A stretch of 64,000 bases of DNA, from contig JAGFNQ010009950.1 of the NCBI GenBank assembly GCA_024364735.1, forward strand, positions 124,001 to 188,000. Reading direction: 5' to 3'. The DNA comes from Boesenbergia rotunda. Its lineage: Eukaryota > Streptophyta > Magnoliopsida > Zingiberales > Zingiberaceae. Below the pieces are notes generated by a model. It searched no databases. It had not been told where the DNA came from and saw only the letters and a program-made list of their open reading frames with translations. The position numbers and the translations under genes were made by a program. Of the stretch, positions 33,808-46,271 are shown piece by piece (the stretch's first letter is position 1; each line of letters begins with the position of its first letter).

Positions 33808-35463
33808 TGTTGGGATCTTCAGGCGACATAAACACAAAACGCAGCGGAAACAAGATCTCATGAGCGATCCATGCGAAAGAAAACTCGTATAAAGTATATC
33901 TATCTAATAGATTTATCTACTGTTTATACCTTTGGAGCGTGCCCTTACGTTTATCCCGCTCGTCCAAGCACCGCCGGATCTCTTGCACGTTCAAGTGACC
34001 GTGCCTCTATTCGTATCCACATGAACACGATATCTCTACTTCGGAGAAGAACTACCTTAGTTGTGCTAGCAACTTGAGGTAATTCACAAAACACCAAGAA
34101 CCCAAGATGTGGGTTTCGGCCAAGATGGAGAAGAGAAGGAAGAGGGGAAAGAAAATGACAAGTTGTCATCCAAATGACAAGGGAAAAACTATTTTATACT
34201 CATATCATGAGGATTTTTTGCCTTTTAAACTTCCCTTCATTAAATATTTTAATGTAACTCTCTAACTTTTCATGTAACACTCTAATGGTGAGAAACTCTC
34301 CATCTTCCTCTCTTATTAATTCATTAAACATTTTAATGAATTAATATTTCATCCAAATGTGGTTGAGTCTAATCTAAATGAGTTTAACTCAAATTAGATC
34401 TCAATCCATAATCCAATTGGATTCACTTGAGTCTAACTCAATTAATCCAATTCCAATTAAATCTTAGCCAAATCAAGATCAATTAATCTCCGAAGCTTCG
34501 TCTCCTTAGTGTGTGACCCAATAGGCTCTCGTAACGTTGGCAATGTGTCTAAACCAGTTTAGACACAAAAGCAATGAGCGGCATCTAGCAATACATCAAT
34601 GCTACCCAAGTAACAAGAAAGTCGAGATCCGACTTAACCTCTGTGACTATGGCAATGTATGTCCTTATCCTTCTATCCTTGATATCTAGATTGAAAAAAG
34701 AGGCATAGACCGTGTCATCCTCAATCAATCTGGTGTTTCTTGATCCCCGAGTAGACTCACTCAAACAATTGAGCTCAATATCTCATATTGACTCATTCGA
34801 GCATGGCAATGCGTTTTAGCAGTCCTACTCAATCAAGGGGCCCACAGATATCACTCCCGTCATATGGGAGGGATAGATCCCATCTACATCACTCATATCC
34901 CTCCGCATAATTCATTACATATCCAGTGATCGCCTTTATAGTCCACCCTGTTACGGGTGACATTTGACGATACCAAAATACATAACTCCTTATGTAGGGA
35001 ACCGTAGTGACTTCAGCTCTAAGGACTATTCATACCAATAGTCACATGAGAAAGTTTATGACACTCATATGACAATCTATGAAACTTTCTTATGGAGAGT
35101 CATTCAGTACACATTCTCCAATGTATACCCATGTGTCAACTTGATATCACATATCTATGACTTGTGAGCTCAAGTCATCAGTTGACCTACATGCTAGTCT
35201 CCATGTATTAATATTGTCCTTGAATATTAATACATGACTAGGAATGGTTTAGAGTAGTGTTCTCTACATCATCTCACTATCGATTCAACCAATCGTTATA
35301 ATGTAGATAAGAACCTACTACCCAAGGACATTATTATACTTAGTTATTTGGCACAAATACAAAGTAAGTATAATAACCAAACATACCTTTATTAATAATA
35401 GAATAGGATACAAAATGTCCCTAGTCAATGATCATATAATTGGCTCTAGGACTCCTACTAACA
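33808..35463 (-). repeat. 3' LTR of element C (1656 bp)
   Basis: On the minus strand it runs TGTTAGTAGGAGTCC to GATCCCAACA. The matching 5' LTR is at 46272-47947, with scattered differences and a short duplicated segment near 46725-46755. A TATA box (TATAAAATAG on the minus strand, about 34190-34198) lies upstream of the leader. Confidence 0.95.
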
Positions 35464-35475
35464 ATCTCCCACTAG
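35464..35475 (-). other. polypurine tract of element C
   Basis: AGTGGGAGAT on the minus strand directly precedes the 3' LTR start. It is close to the tract at 871-880 of the related element. Confidence 0.75.
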
Positions 35476-35477
35476 TA

Positions 35478-38400
35478 CTAGTGCCAATCACTGTAGTATC
35501 TAATACCGAGTGACATGGTATGACCATCATGCTTCTTTTGTGCCAAAGCCTTGGTCAAAGGATCTGCGATGTTAGAATCAGTGTGTACTCTGTATATCCT
35601 CACATCTCCTCTATCGATGATCTCTCGAATTAGATGGAAGCGCCATAGTATGTGTTTGGTCCGCTGATGGGAGCGAGGTTCCTTAGCCTGCGCAATAGCC
35701 CCGTTGTTGTCACAATAGAGGTCTATCGGGTCTGCTATGCTAGGAACCACACCAAGCTCTGTAATGAACTTTCGGATCCAAACGACCTCTTTTGCCGCCT
35801 CTGACGCGGCAATATACTCGGCCTCTGTTGTAGAATCTACGACTGTGTCCTGCTTCGAACTCTTCCAGCTCACAGGGCCACCATTCAGGCAAAATACATA
35901 CCCTGACTGCAATCTATAGTCATCCCTGTCTGTTTGGAAGCTTGCGTCACTGTAACCCTTTACAGCTAGCTCCTCATCGCCTCCAAATATCAAGAAATAT
36001 TCTTTCGTCCATCGTAAGTACTTAAGAATATTCTTGATAGCTATCCAGTGACATTCACCTGGATCTGACTGGTACCTGCTCGTCATGCTCAAAGCATACG
36101 AAACATCTGGACGAGTACATAGCATGGCGTACATGATAGATCCTATAACGGATACATAAGGGATCTGATCCATACGGTCTCTCTCCTCCTTAGAAGAGGG
36201 ACATTGAGTCTTCGAAAGACTCACACCATGTGACATTGGCAGAAATCCCTTCTTGGAATTCTGCATGGCAAAACGATTAAGCACCTTGTCAATATATGTA
36301 CTCTGACTTAAGCCAAGCAATCTCTTAGATCTATCTCTATAGATCTTAATGCCTAGGATATAGGCTGCTTCACCTAAGTCTTTCATTGAGAAGCAATTCC
36401 CAAGCCACATCTTCACAGACTGTAGTGAAGGGATATCATTCCCAATGAGGAGTATGTCATCTACATACAAGATCAGGAAGATAACTGTGCTCCCACTAAC
36501 CCTCTTGTAGACACAGGGTTCATCTTCATTTTGATGAAACCAAACGCTTTGATTGCATCATCGAATTGAAGATTCCAGCTTCGAAAGCTTGCTTTAGCCC
36601 ATAAATGGACCTTTGCAACTTACATACCTTTCCAGCATGCTCTGGATCTACAAAACTCTCAGGTTGTGTCATGTATACATCCTCGAGTAGATTCCCATTT
36701 AGGAATGCGGTTTTGACATCCATCTGCCAGATCTCGTAATCATGGTAAGCTGCAATAGCATGCAGGATCCGAATAGACTTAAGCATCACAACTGGGGAAA
36801 AGGTTTCATCATAGTCAATACCATGAATCTGCTTGAAACATTTAGCTACCAATCGCCCTTTGTAGGTATGCATGAGTCCATTCATGTCAGTCTTTCTTCT
36901 AAAGACCCACTTACACCCAATGGGTTTAATCCCCTCAGGTGGATCAACCAAAGTCCATACTTGGTTAGTGTACATGGATTCCATTTCGGACCTCATGGCT
37001 TCTAGCCATTTCTCAGAATATGGGCTCATCACAGCTTCTTGATAGGATGTAGGCTCATTCAACTCAATGAGCGTCACATCATCATGGTCAGATAAGAGAA
37101 AAGAGTATCTCTCAGGTTGACGACGTATCCTATCAAATCTGCGAGGAGGTTGGTCTACTTGAATAGCCTGTTGTTCCACAACTTCTTGTGTAACAACCTC
37201 ATGATCCACAACATCTTGTGGTGCCTGTTCAATGTCCATTAAGGCCTCAGTACTATCTGCATCTTGAACTTCTTCAAGATGGATTTCACTCCCACTAGTC
37301 CTTCTAGAAATAAACTCCTTTTCTAGAAAAACATCATTTCTAGCGACAAACACTTTGCCTTATGTGGGATTGTAAAAGTAATATCCCTTTGTTTCCTTGG
37401 GATATCCTACAAATTAGCACTTATCAGATTTGGGTCCTAGTTTATCTGAGACATGACGTCGAACGTAAGCCTCACAACCCCAAATCCTCATAAAAGACAT
37501 CGTGGGACTCTTCCCAGTCCATATCGTATATGGTGTCTTTATAACAGCCTTTGATGGAGCTCGGTTAAGTGTGAAAAGAGCTGTCTCTAGAGAGAAACCC
37601 CAGAAGGAAGTAGGAAGATCCGTTTGACTCATCATCGATCGTACCATATCTAATAGAGTACCATTTCTCTGCTCGGACACACCATTCCACTGTGGTGTTC
37701 CAGGTGGAGTGAGTTTGGATATGATCCCACACTCTGCTAGATGGTCACGAAACTCTTGGCTAAGGTATTCACCACCTCAATCTGATCGAAGCATCTTAAT
37801 ACTTTTGCCAAGTTGGTTTTATACTTCACTCTTGAATTCTTTGAACTTTTCAAAGGATTCTGACTTGTATTTCATGAGATACATATAACCATACCTACTG
37901 ATATCATCAGTGAAAGTGATGAAGTACTGATAGCCTCCTTTAGCTGCGACATTGAAAGGGCCGCATACATCAGTATGTATGAGTCCTAACAACTCTGTCG
38001 CTCTTTCACCGTGTCCACTAAATGGAGTCATGGTCATCTTGCCTAAAAGACAAGATTCACATGTCTCTATGATTCAAAATCAAATGAGCCCAGTAATCTA
38101 TCCTTATGGAGTTGGGATATGCAACTCTCATTTATATATCCTGAGCGACAATGCCAGAGATATGCTTGGTTCAAATCATTTGGTTTGAACCGTTTGGTAT
38201 TTATGTTATAGATTGGGTTATCTAGATCTAGAAGATAGAGTCCATTTATCAATGGTGCATTACAATAGAACATATCATTTAGCATTATAGAACAACATTT
38301 GTTCTTTATGGTAAATGAAAACCCTTTCGTGTCCAAACAAGATACTGAAATAATGTTCTTAGTTAATGCAGGTACATAAAAGCACTCTTCTAGTCCTAGG

Positions 38401-38731
38401 ATAAGCCCAGTGGGCAAAGACAAGAAATATGTTCCTAGAGCAATAGCAGCAACTCTTGCTCCGTTGCCTACTCATAGGTCCACTTCACCCTTGGTCAATG
38501 ATCTAGCTCTTTAAAGGCCCTGCACATTAGTACAAATGGGAGAAGCACATCCGGTATCTAATATCCAAGAAGAAGAGATAGATAGATTGACTTCTATAAC
38601 AAAAATACCTGAGGCAGAAGTCTCACTTCTTTTCTTCTTTGCTTCCTCCAGGTAGAGTTTACAATTCCTCTTCCAATGTCCGGTCTCACCACAATGGAAG
38701 CAGGTCCCTTCCTTAGGCACTTTGCCTTTGG
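35478..38731 (-). pseudogene. element C pol plus end of gag: zinc knuckle, protease, integrase, RT, RNase H (broken)
   Basis: From the right: CCHC knuckle CFHCGETGHWKRNC (38660-38705), protease WILDTGCASP, GAG-pre-integrase zinc finger region (38070-38420), integrase with LIHTDVCGPF, RSD.GGEYLS and NGVSEQRNGT, RT with GRLVAKCFKQIHGIDYDETF, QMDVKTAFLNG and MYVDDILLIGND (about 36465), and RNase H with DSTTEAEYIAASEAAKE. Breaks: TGA at about 37783 at an Arg position next to the catalytic Asp, a stop near 37365, a frameshift at 36480-36540, and stops in the protease to integrase linker. The RNase H part (35478-36470) is open. Confidence 0.92.
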
Positions 38732-39730
38732 CTTTGTGTAACGACCCGGAAAATTCTCTTAATATTTTCTGAAAATATTGAGCATGTCTAGATAATTTTC
38801 CGAAGGACCTAGAGGCATTAATACGAACATTGGCCTAGGAAATCCATGTTTTCTCATTTAAATTGAGGAAACCAAGTGCTAATGGGCCTTATATGGGCTT
38901 CCTCGTACTATGATTATAGGTGGATTTTTAGGAAGAATTAGTATAAATATAAATATGAATTTATTTGGGCACATTAACATGATTATGGGAAAGTATTAGC
39001 CTAACGTTCCCATCTAAATTGAGGAATTTGGTACTAATGGGCTTTAAATGGGCCCAAAAATGGGTATTAATTAGGTAAAATTAATATAAATATGAAAGAA
39101 TTTTGTTTAGGAATATTAGTGCAATTATGGGTAATTTTAGGGGGGATTTTCGGAATTTAAGAAAATAAAGTAATAAAATAAATGAAATGAAAATAAAAAT
39201 AAAAATAAATGTGCATGGGCCAAGGATTGAACCTTGGACCTCTTGTACAACCAAGAATGCTTTAACCAACTCACCTAGCAAGGAATACTTATGAGTAATT
39301 GAAGTGGAGGTTGGTTAAGAGGTAAAAGGAGGTGAAGGGTCATGGAGAGGCTCTTCATTTGCCTCCTTGATGGGTTATAATGAGAGGAGTTTTGGGAGTT
39401 ACTTCTTCTCTCAATCAATTGCATTACCTCTCCTCTTCATTCCTCATTCTTTCCGAGCACCAAAGGGAGGAGTTCCTTGGAGAAAACTTCACAAGAGGTC
39501 TCATCTCTCAAGATCTAAAGTTCCTACAAGGTGACAAGGTCTAGTTGTGGTCAAGAGATACCAAGTCCTCTTCCTTCTCCTCTTTCAAGGTTCGAAAAAT
39601 CAAGAAATCTAAGGTAAGACTCCCTCACCTGTGGTATAATAGTTACCTATGATTTCCATGATTTTTAGCATGGTATATGGGTTAGTTTTCGGATTTAATG
39701 TTGGAAGGAAACAAAATCAAGGTTCCTATG

Positions 39731-40440
39731 TTCAAGGGTTTCGGCCACTATGTTTTAAATGTCTAGAAATATGTTAAAAATCATGATAATGTTATTCAAT
39801 GTTCCCTTATGATGTTTATAAGTTAAGTATAATTTTTGGGAATTTTTGGAGTAACCTAGGACACCCTAGAGTTTCGGCCAACATGAAAGAAGCAAAACCC
39901 AGAACCTTAAGTTCAAGGGTTTCGGCCACTATGTTTTAAATGTCTAGAAATATGTTAAAAATCATGATAATGTTATTTAATGTTCCCTTATGATGTTTAG
40001 AAGTTAAGTATAATTTTTGGTAATTTTTGGAGTACCCTAGGACACCCTAGAGTTTCGGCCAACATGAAAGAAGCAAAACCCAGAACCTTAAGTTCAAGGG
40101 TTTCGGCCACCATGTTTTAAATGTCTAGAAATATGTTAAAAATCATTATAATGTTATTTAATGTTCCCTTATGATGTTTAGAAGTTAAGTATAATTTTTG
40201 AGAATTTTTGGAGTACCCTAGGACACCCTAGGGTTTCAGCCAACATGAAAGAAGCAAAACCCAGAACCTTAAGTTCAAGAGTTTCGGCCATCATGTTTCA
40301 AAGGTCTATAATTATGCTAAAAATCAGGATAATGTCATTTAATGTTCCCTCATGATTTGTAGAGGTTATGTATAAATTTTGGTAATTTTTTGGGTACGCT
40401 AGAGGCCCCGTATGGTTCGGCCAACCCCAAGGACCCAAGG
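39731..40440 (+). repeat. 181-bp tandem repeat, about four copies
   Basis: The marker ttcaagggtttcggcc starts copies at 39731, 39912 and 40093, and ttcaagagtttcggcc starts the fourth at 40274. The first three copies are close to identical and the fourth is diverged. Confidence 0.92.
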
Positions 40441-40629
40441 ATTGGGGTTGAGTCTTTAACTTCAACATATGTTTATGTGTTGCCATGATATAAGGATGAT
40501 GGATGGTGATTATGTGAATTTTCACATGGCCTTGGGACTCCACAAGTTTCAGCCATATAAGGGTTAATAGGGTAAAAGTTAAGATTTATTTCAAGTAAGG
40601 GTCCCAATGGCCCTATGGTAAGATGTGAT

Positions 40630-40930
40630 TTATGTTTATGAATGATATGCCATGTTTACGAATGATACGTCATGTTTATGAATGATATGCCATGTTTATG
40701 AATGATATGCCATGGTTATGCATGATATGCCATGTTTATGAATGATATGCTATGTTATGAATGATATGCCATGTTTATGAATGATATGTCATGTTATGAA
40801 TGATATGCCATGTTTACGAATGTTATGTCATGTTTATGAATGATATGCCATGGTTATGAATGATATGTCATGTTATGAATGATATGCCATGTATACGAAT
40901 GTATGCCATGCTCTATGAATGATGTGTACA
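40630..40930 (+). repeat. 20-bp minisatellite, about 14 copies
   Basis: Units of aatgatatgccatgtttatg with small changes. Related TATGCCATG text continues at 41700-41910. Confidence 0.9.
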
Positions 40931-41023
40931 AACACCATGTCTAAGAATGAAAATGATGAATGGCAAGTATGACGAATGAAAGATGATGCTTATGCCTTTA
41001 AGGCATAAATATGCTAAACAGCA

Positions 41024-41110
41024 CGGTCGATGGTCGACGGTACGACGGTCGACGGTACGACGGTACGACGGTCGACGGTACGACGGTCAACGGTACGACG
41101 GTCGAGAGGA
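41024..41110 (+). repeat. short CGGTCGA / CGGTACGA tandem array
   Basis: Alternating 7- and 8-base units (cggtcga, cggtacga) form a GC-rich, CpG-dense block of about 85 bp inside an AT-rich LTR. Confidence 0.88.
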
Positions 41111-42423
41111 CCTGTAAATGGGCCGGTAGACGGGCCGAGCCGTAACAAGTTATGTTATGATAAGTATGCCATGAGTGTCTTATGAATGATGAAACATGAA
41201 AAGTATTTTACTTTATGTATGGGCTTGTACCGGACCGAAGTATGGGTCCAAGGGATGGGCACCTTAAGAATGCCCCGATTATGGACTACCGAAGCTGTCC
41301 ACGGTTCTGGCACTACCGAAGCTGTGCAACAGGGATGGGCTCCTTAAGAAGCGCCTCGGTTCGGGGACTACCGATTATGATGTCCTTACCCTAGTAGGTC
41401 GGGGCTAGCTACCTCGGATTTACTAGGGATGCGCGCTATGATGTATGTATGTGGTACAAGCCGGGGACCCCAAATGTTATGATGATGATGTTTAAGCATT
41501 TTCAAAGTATGTTTTAAAAGTTAAGCATCCTTATGTAAATGCATTCCACCCATGCATTCATACATGATATGCATTATGTTAAGATAATGATGTCTTATAC
41601 TTATGCGTTACGATGAAAGATATGCATGAATGATCTATGTCAGGATTATGTTAAGAAGGTGTTCATATGATATGATAGAAGATATGCCTATGTTTAAGCC
41701 ATATAGGTTGATTTTTGTTACGTTATGCTATGTCATGTATTATGCCATGCTACTACGTTTAAGTTTATACCATGTCTTATGCCATGCTATGGAAGATTAT
41801 TATGTTATGTTATGCCATGTTTCACGCTATGCTTAGAATGTTAGTATGATTATGTTCATGCCATGTCTCATGCTATTCTAGGAATGTTCACTTATGTTTA
41901 TGATCATGCCATGTCAAGGGTATGGTAAATATGATAATGTTTTATGTGCTTGTTATGGAATGACGAATGTTTTAGTGAGTAGGAAAGAGTCTTACTAAGC
42001 CTGTGTGCTTATAGTCTTCTTTCCTTATACCGCAGATCATGCAAGGGGATAACGAGGAAGCAGCAGGAGGGCCTGAAGTATGTGTGTGATGGTGACTTGG
42101 CCCATGAAATCGAATGTGTTAACCGTTTATGCTAAGAACTTTATTTTTGCTACCTATATGCTCGAATAGTGACATATGGAACTTTATGATAAGAGGTCAA
42201 GTATGATATGATATGAACCTTATGGTATGATGTTAAGCATGTTATGATATGATGTTAAGCATGACGTTCATATGCTAAGTTCCATGTCATTATATTAGGG
42301 ATGATAGTGGGGGCATGTATATGTAAGGTTTAAGTTATTCCGCTGTAGTATGATGTTACATGCCTTAAGTATGTCAGCGTAACGCCGTTTAAAAAAAAAA
42401 AAAAGAGCGGGCGTTATACTTTG

Positions 42424-43136
42424 GATGTAGTAGAATTGGCCTTGCCTTTGGCTTGGGTCTTATCCTTGCCTTTAGGCTTCCATTTGCCATTGCCTTTGTT
42501 AACCATTAGTACATTACTGGTCTTGGCTTTCTTGAGATTGGGATCAGCAATTCTCAACATGCTGAGCATCTCAGGTAAAGGCTTATCAATTTCATTCATG
42601 TTGTAGTTCATGACAAATTGATTATAACCCTCCAGCAACGATTATAGGATAAGGTCTGTTGCCAATTCTTGGCCCAGTGGGAATCCTAGTCTTTCAAGGT
42701 TCTCCACATACCCAATCATCTTGAGTACATGAGTTCCTACAGGAGTTCCCTCTCACATCTTGCATGCAAATAGGGCTTTGGACACCTCATAGCGCTCGTG
42801 CCTAGCTTGCCCTTGATATAGTTGTTTTAGATGCTCAACCATATCATGTGCATTCATGTTCTTGTGTTGCTTCTGAAGCTCAGATTTCATGGTGGCAAGC
42901 ATTAGGCATGATACATCCAATGCATCATCCTGATGCTTCTTGTAAGCATCTTTTTTAGCACGGGTGACTGTAGTGACATGTGCTTCTGGAAAGGGTTGCT
43001 CTAAAACGTACAGTTTACGTTCTTGTTTGAGGACTATCCTCAAATTCCTGTACCAGTCCAGGAAATTAGCTCCGTTGAGCTTGTCCTTCTCAAGGACAAA
43101 TCGTAAAGAGAGAGTGTTCGACGTATTAGATGACAT
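42424..43136 (-). pseudogene. element C gag (broken)
   Basis: Starts MSSNTSNTLSLRFVLEKDKL at 43136, with the copia gag pattern LNGANFLDWYRNLRIVL. A stop near 42753 and another near 42638 interrupt it. The Lys/Gly-rich end (NGKWKPKGKDKTQAKGKA) leads to the zinc knuckle at 38705 once the solo LTR is removed. Confidence 0.9.
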
Positions 43137-44345
43137 GGTGATCTACAACAACACAACATGCAGAAATAAGTATCATATCTAGATCATTTAATTAGGCATT
43201 TAATTAAATGATGCTTCCACTAAATCGTAGAGTTTTTGTAGGGGCTAGTCATGGATGTAGACAAACTTACTTTGCTCACACTACTAGCTCCAAACTAAAC
43301 AGCGACTACATTTATGTGGGACAAGATCCAAATTATACTTCATCTTGAGTTAGCTTTGGCTAATCGCGCAAGACTCGGTACAATTAGGTAGGTAACATTT
43401 TACCAATACATCGTATGCAACTCTTGAAAAAGGGTTAAGATTCACATTACACATCATCTTAAGTTAGCTTTGGCTAATCGCCCAAGACTTAGCATAATTT
43501 TCCTCTTACCCAATTTTCCCAACTTTTGGAATATGCCTCTAAGTTTCTCAATCCAATTGAGGTGACTTAGTTAAGTCTCACCCAAAGTCCAATTGAGGTG
43601 CGTATATCAATATATAGGCAAGAAAATGTGTCATGGTTATGGCCAGTATACTACGATCTTCTCAAGCCAATGAGAAGATCGATGGTCAACCTAAGGATAA
43701 CTTCTTCTCCAAGAGCATCCTCCGGTCATCATGTGTGGTTGGCATCCTCCTTGTAACTTCATTCTTCAATGGACACTCCATTCCTCTTTTGTACATTACA
43801 ATGTAGGAAAACTCGAGTTACATTCGAGTCTAAATCTAATTTTACAATTAGGAAGAATAGATACAAGGCACGACACGCAGGCCGTATTATGAATTATAAC
43901 ATGCACACACACACATACATCCAATCATATTGGGGTTAAGGCCATAACCATTCACCATGTCATCATTTATACACAATAGATTTAGGACATTGATTTTATT
44001 ATGAGTGCAAAAACAAAATTTACTTTGTTGTTCCCCGAGTGAGTCGCTGCCCAGATTCATCAACATGAATCTGAGACCCATATAGCAATGGTATGATCAC
44101 TTGGACTCCGCTTTCCCGAGACATTCTCGGGGTTTTCTCACTCTGGACGACCCGAGCTTCTGTCTTCCCGAGTGACCTCGGGAAGCTTTCTGCTCGGTAT
44201 GACCTCAGAGGTCAGTCTTCTCGAGTGGGAGGTCGGGAGCCCGACTACTATATCATACAGTTTATGCAACTCATAATATATCTTATCCTACTTCTATATC
44301 ACATATAAAAGTACAAAAACTTTGTACGATCTTTCGCAAGTGGCT
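43137..44345 (-). other. 5' leader of element C
   Basis: About 1.2 kb between primer site and gag, with no supported ORF. It contains repeated CCCGAG/CTCGGG motifs (44030-44240) and a duplicated segment (cttgagttagctttggctaatcgc at about 43342 and 43462). Confidence 0.7.
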
Positions 44346-45361
44346 CTGATTGTTAATGAGAGCCCTAGAGCCAATCATATGATGATTACTTTTTGGACTC
44401 ATTGTATCATATTCTTGTATATATATTTCTTATATATAAAGGCATTTCTTATGGTTATTGTACTTATGTGTATTGGTGCCAAATAACTTAGTATAATAAC
44501 GTCCTTGAGTAGAAGGTTCTTATCTATATCAATCGATTAGTTGAATCGATAGTGAGATGATATAGAGAACACTACTCTTAATTATTCCTAGTCAAGTATT
44601 AACATTCAAGGACAATGTTAATGCATAGAGACTAGCATGTAGGTCAACATGATGACTTGATCTCACAAGTCATGGATATGAGATATCAAGTTGACACATG
44701 GGTATACATTAGAGAATGTATACTGAATGGCCCGCCATGAGAAAGTATCATGGATCGTTATATGAGTGTCATATACTTTCTCATGTGACTATTAGTATGA
44801 CTATTAGTCCTTAGACCTGAAGTCACCATAGTTCCCTACATAAGGAGTTATGTACTTTGGTTTCGTCAAACGTCACCCGTAACTGGGTGGACTATAAAGG
44901 CGATTACTGGGTATGTAACAAATTATGCGGAGGGATGTGAGTGATGTAGATGGGATCTATCCCTCCTATATGACGGGAGAGATATCATAGTCTTGATAGA
45001 GTGAGATCACTAAGTGCATGACCATGCCCAAATAAGGCAATATGAGATATTGAGCTTATTTGATTATAGTGAGTCTACTTGGAGTTCAAGACACATAGAT
45101 TGATTGGAGGATGACACAGTCTATGCCTCATGAAAGATCAATCTAGATATCAAGGATAGAAGGACATTGTCACATATTGTGATGGTCACAATTATTAGTC
45201 ACATTGGTGATGTTGGATCTCAACATTCTTGTAACTTGGGTAGCAATGATGTGTTGCTAGATACCGCTCATTGCTTATGTTTCTAAGAGGTTAGAAGCAT
45301 TGCCAACGTTACAAGAACCTATAGGGTCACACGCAAAGAACAAATAGATGGAGAAAAATTA

Positions 45362-45700
45362 AAGTCAAGTTTGACTTGGCTAAATATGGAAAGTCCATAA
45401 AAGGCAAGTTTGACTTGACCCAAATCCAAATCAAGTTTGACTTGACTTGGTTCCACTTCAAGTTAGACTTGACATGGGAGAAGAAATGGAGTCAAGTTTG
45501 ACTTGACTAAATATGGAAAGTCCATAAAAGGCAAGTTTGACTTGACCCAAATCCAAATCAAGTTTGACTTGACTTGGTTCCACTTCAAGTTAGACTTGAC
45601 ATGGGAGAAGAAATGGAGTCAAGTTTGACTTGACTAAATATGGAAATTCCATAAAAGGTAAGTTTGACTTGACCAAAAGGCCACCTCACCTTGACTTGAC
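45362..45700 (+). repeat. 126-bp tandem repeat rich in TCAAGTTTGACTTGA
   Basis: Copies start near 45362, 45488 and 45614 (the last is partial). Each unit holds several CAAGTTTGACTTG imperfect inverted repeats (CAAGT...ACTTG). Confidence 0.9.
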
Positions 45701-45796
45701 CATGTGATGACTTGGCTTGGTTTCCCCCCATTTGAATTTGAATTCAAATTGAAAGGGGGTTAAGGAAGGCCACCTAATGGCCATTAGTGGCCATTA

Positions 45797-45842
45797 TGGC
45801 CGGCCACTTAATGGCCATTAATGGCCATTAAGTGGCCGGCCA
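45797..45842. repeat. 46-bp perfect palindrome (GGCCATTA block)
   Basis: From tggccggccac to gtggccggcca with no mismatch, centred between 45819 and 45820. It sits in a block of GGCCATTA repeats from 45768. Confidence 0.92.
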
Positions 45843-46261
45843 CCATGGAAGAACAAAAGGGGTTTTTTGTTTCATTTTTCCTCTAAGCGTGTCTTCTCTT
45901 CTTCCTCTCCAATTGTTGGAGTTCTTCTTCTTCTTCTCCTCTTGGCCGAATCCTACAAGGTGCTAGCACACCTAAAGGATTTCATCCATCTACTTTTGTT
46001 CGCGTGGATACTTCTAGAGGGACGACACTTGACGTCCTAGAGATTCGACATCCAAAAGGAGCAAACGGGATTAAACGGGGCACGCATCAAAGGTAAAATG
46101 TTTATCCCTCTTTAGATCTAGGAGTAGATCGGGTTTTGAAGCATGTAAACGAGCACTCGTAATTTTTTGAAATGGCTTTCTTCGCTCGGATCCTTGCTAT
46201 TGGGGCTTTCGGGGTTTCCGCGACGCGAAAAAGCAGTTTTCGTGGCCCGAAAAACCCTACA

Positions 46262-46271
46262 CTGATACCAC
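46262..46271 (-). other. split primer-binding site of element C
   Basis: On the minus strand the 5' LTR is followed by g and TGGTATCAG (46270-46262). The rest of the site (ATCAGAGCCAC) is at 44350-44340, beyond the inserted solo LTR, with ATCAG duplicated as the target site. Confidence 0.9.

Larger units (their letters stand above)
38737..42418 (+). mobile_element. gypsy-type solo LTR, 3682 bp
   Basis: Starts TGTAACGACCCGG, ends GCGGGCGTTATA, and is flanked by ctttg (38732-38736 and 42419-42423). The end should be ...TTACA, so one base of the CA end has mutated. Start, end and repeated TTTCGGCCA motifs relate it to the LTR at 12067, but the middle is different and unusually long because of three tandem arrays. 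No internal region remains. Confidence 0.93.
44351..46261 (+). mobile_element. copia solo LTR (plus strand) inserted in element C's primer-binding site
   Basis: Starts TGTTAATGAGAGCCC, ends AACCCTACA, and is flanked by ctgat (44346-44350 and 46262-46266). It is distantly related to the LTRs of element C in the opposite orientation (for example the region with gactagcatgtaggtcaac). It contains a 126-bp tandem repeat and a 46-bp perfect palindrome. Removing it with one ctgat copy restores, on the minus strand, TGGTATCAGAGCCAC directly after the 5' LTR. Confidence 0.92.

Noticed and set aside
40630..41110. Possible CRISPR-like regularly spaced repeats
   Set aside because: The units are contiguous minisatellites without unique spacers, in plant nuclear DNA.
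43887..44308. Small ORFs in the leader of element C
   Set aside because: Not conserved, on both strands, and between primer site and gag where no protein is expected.
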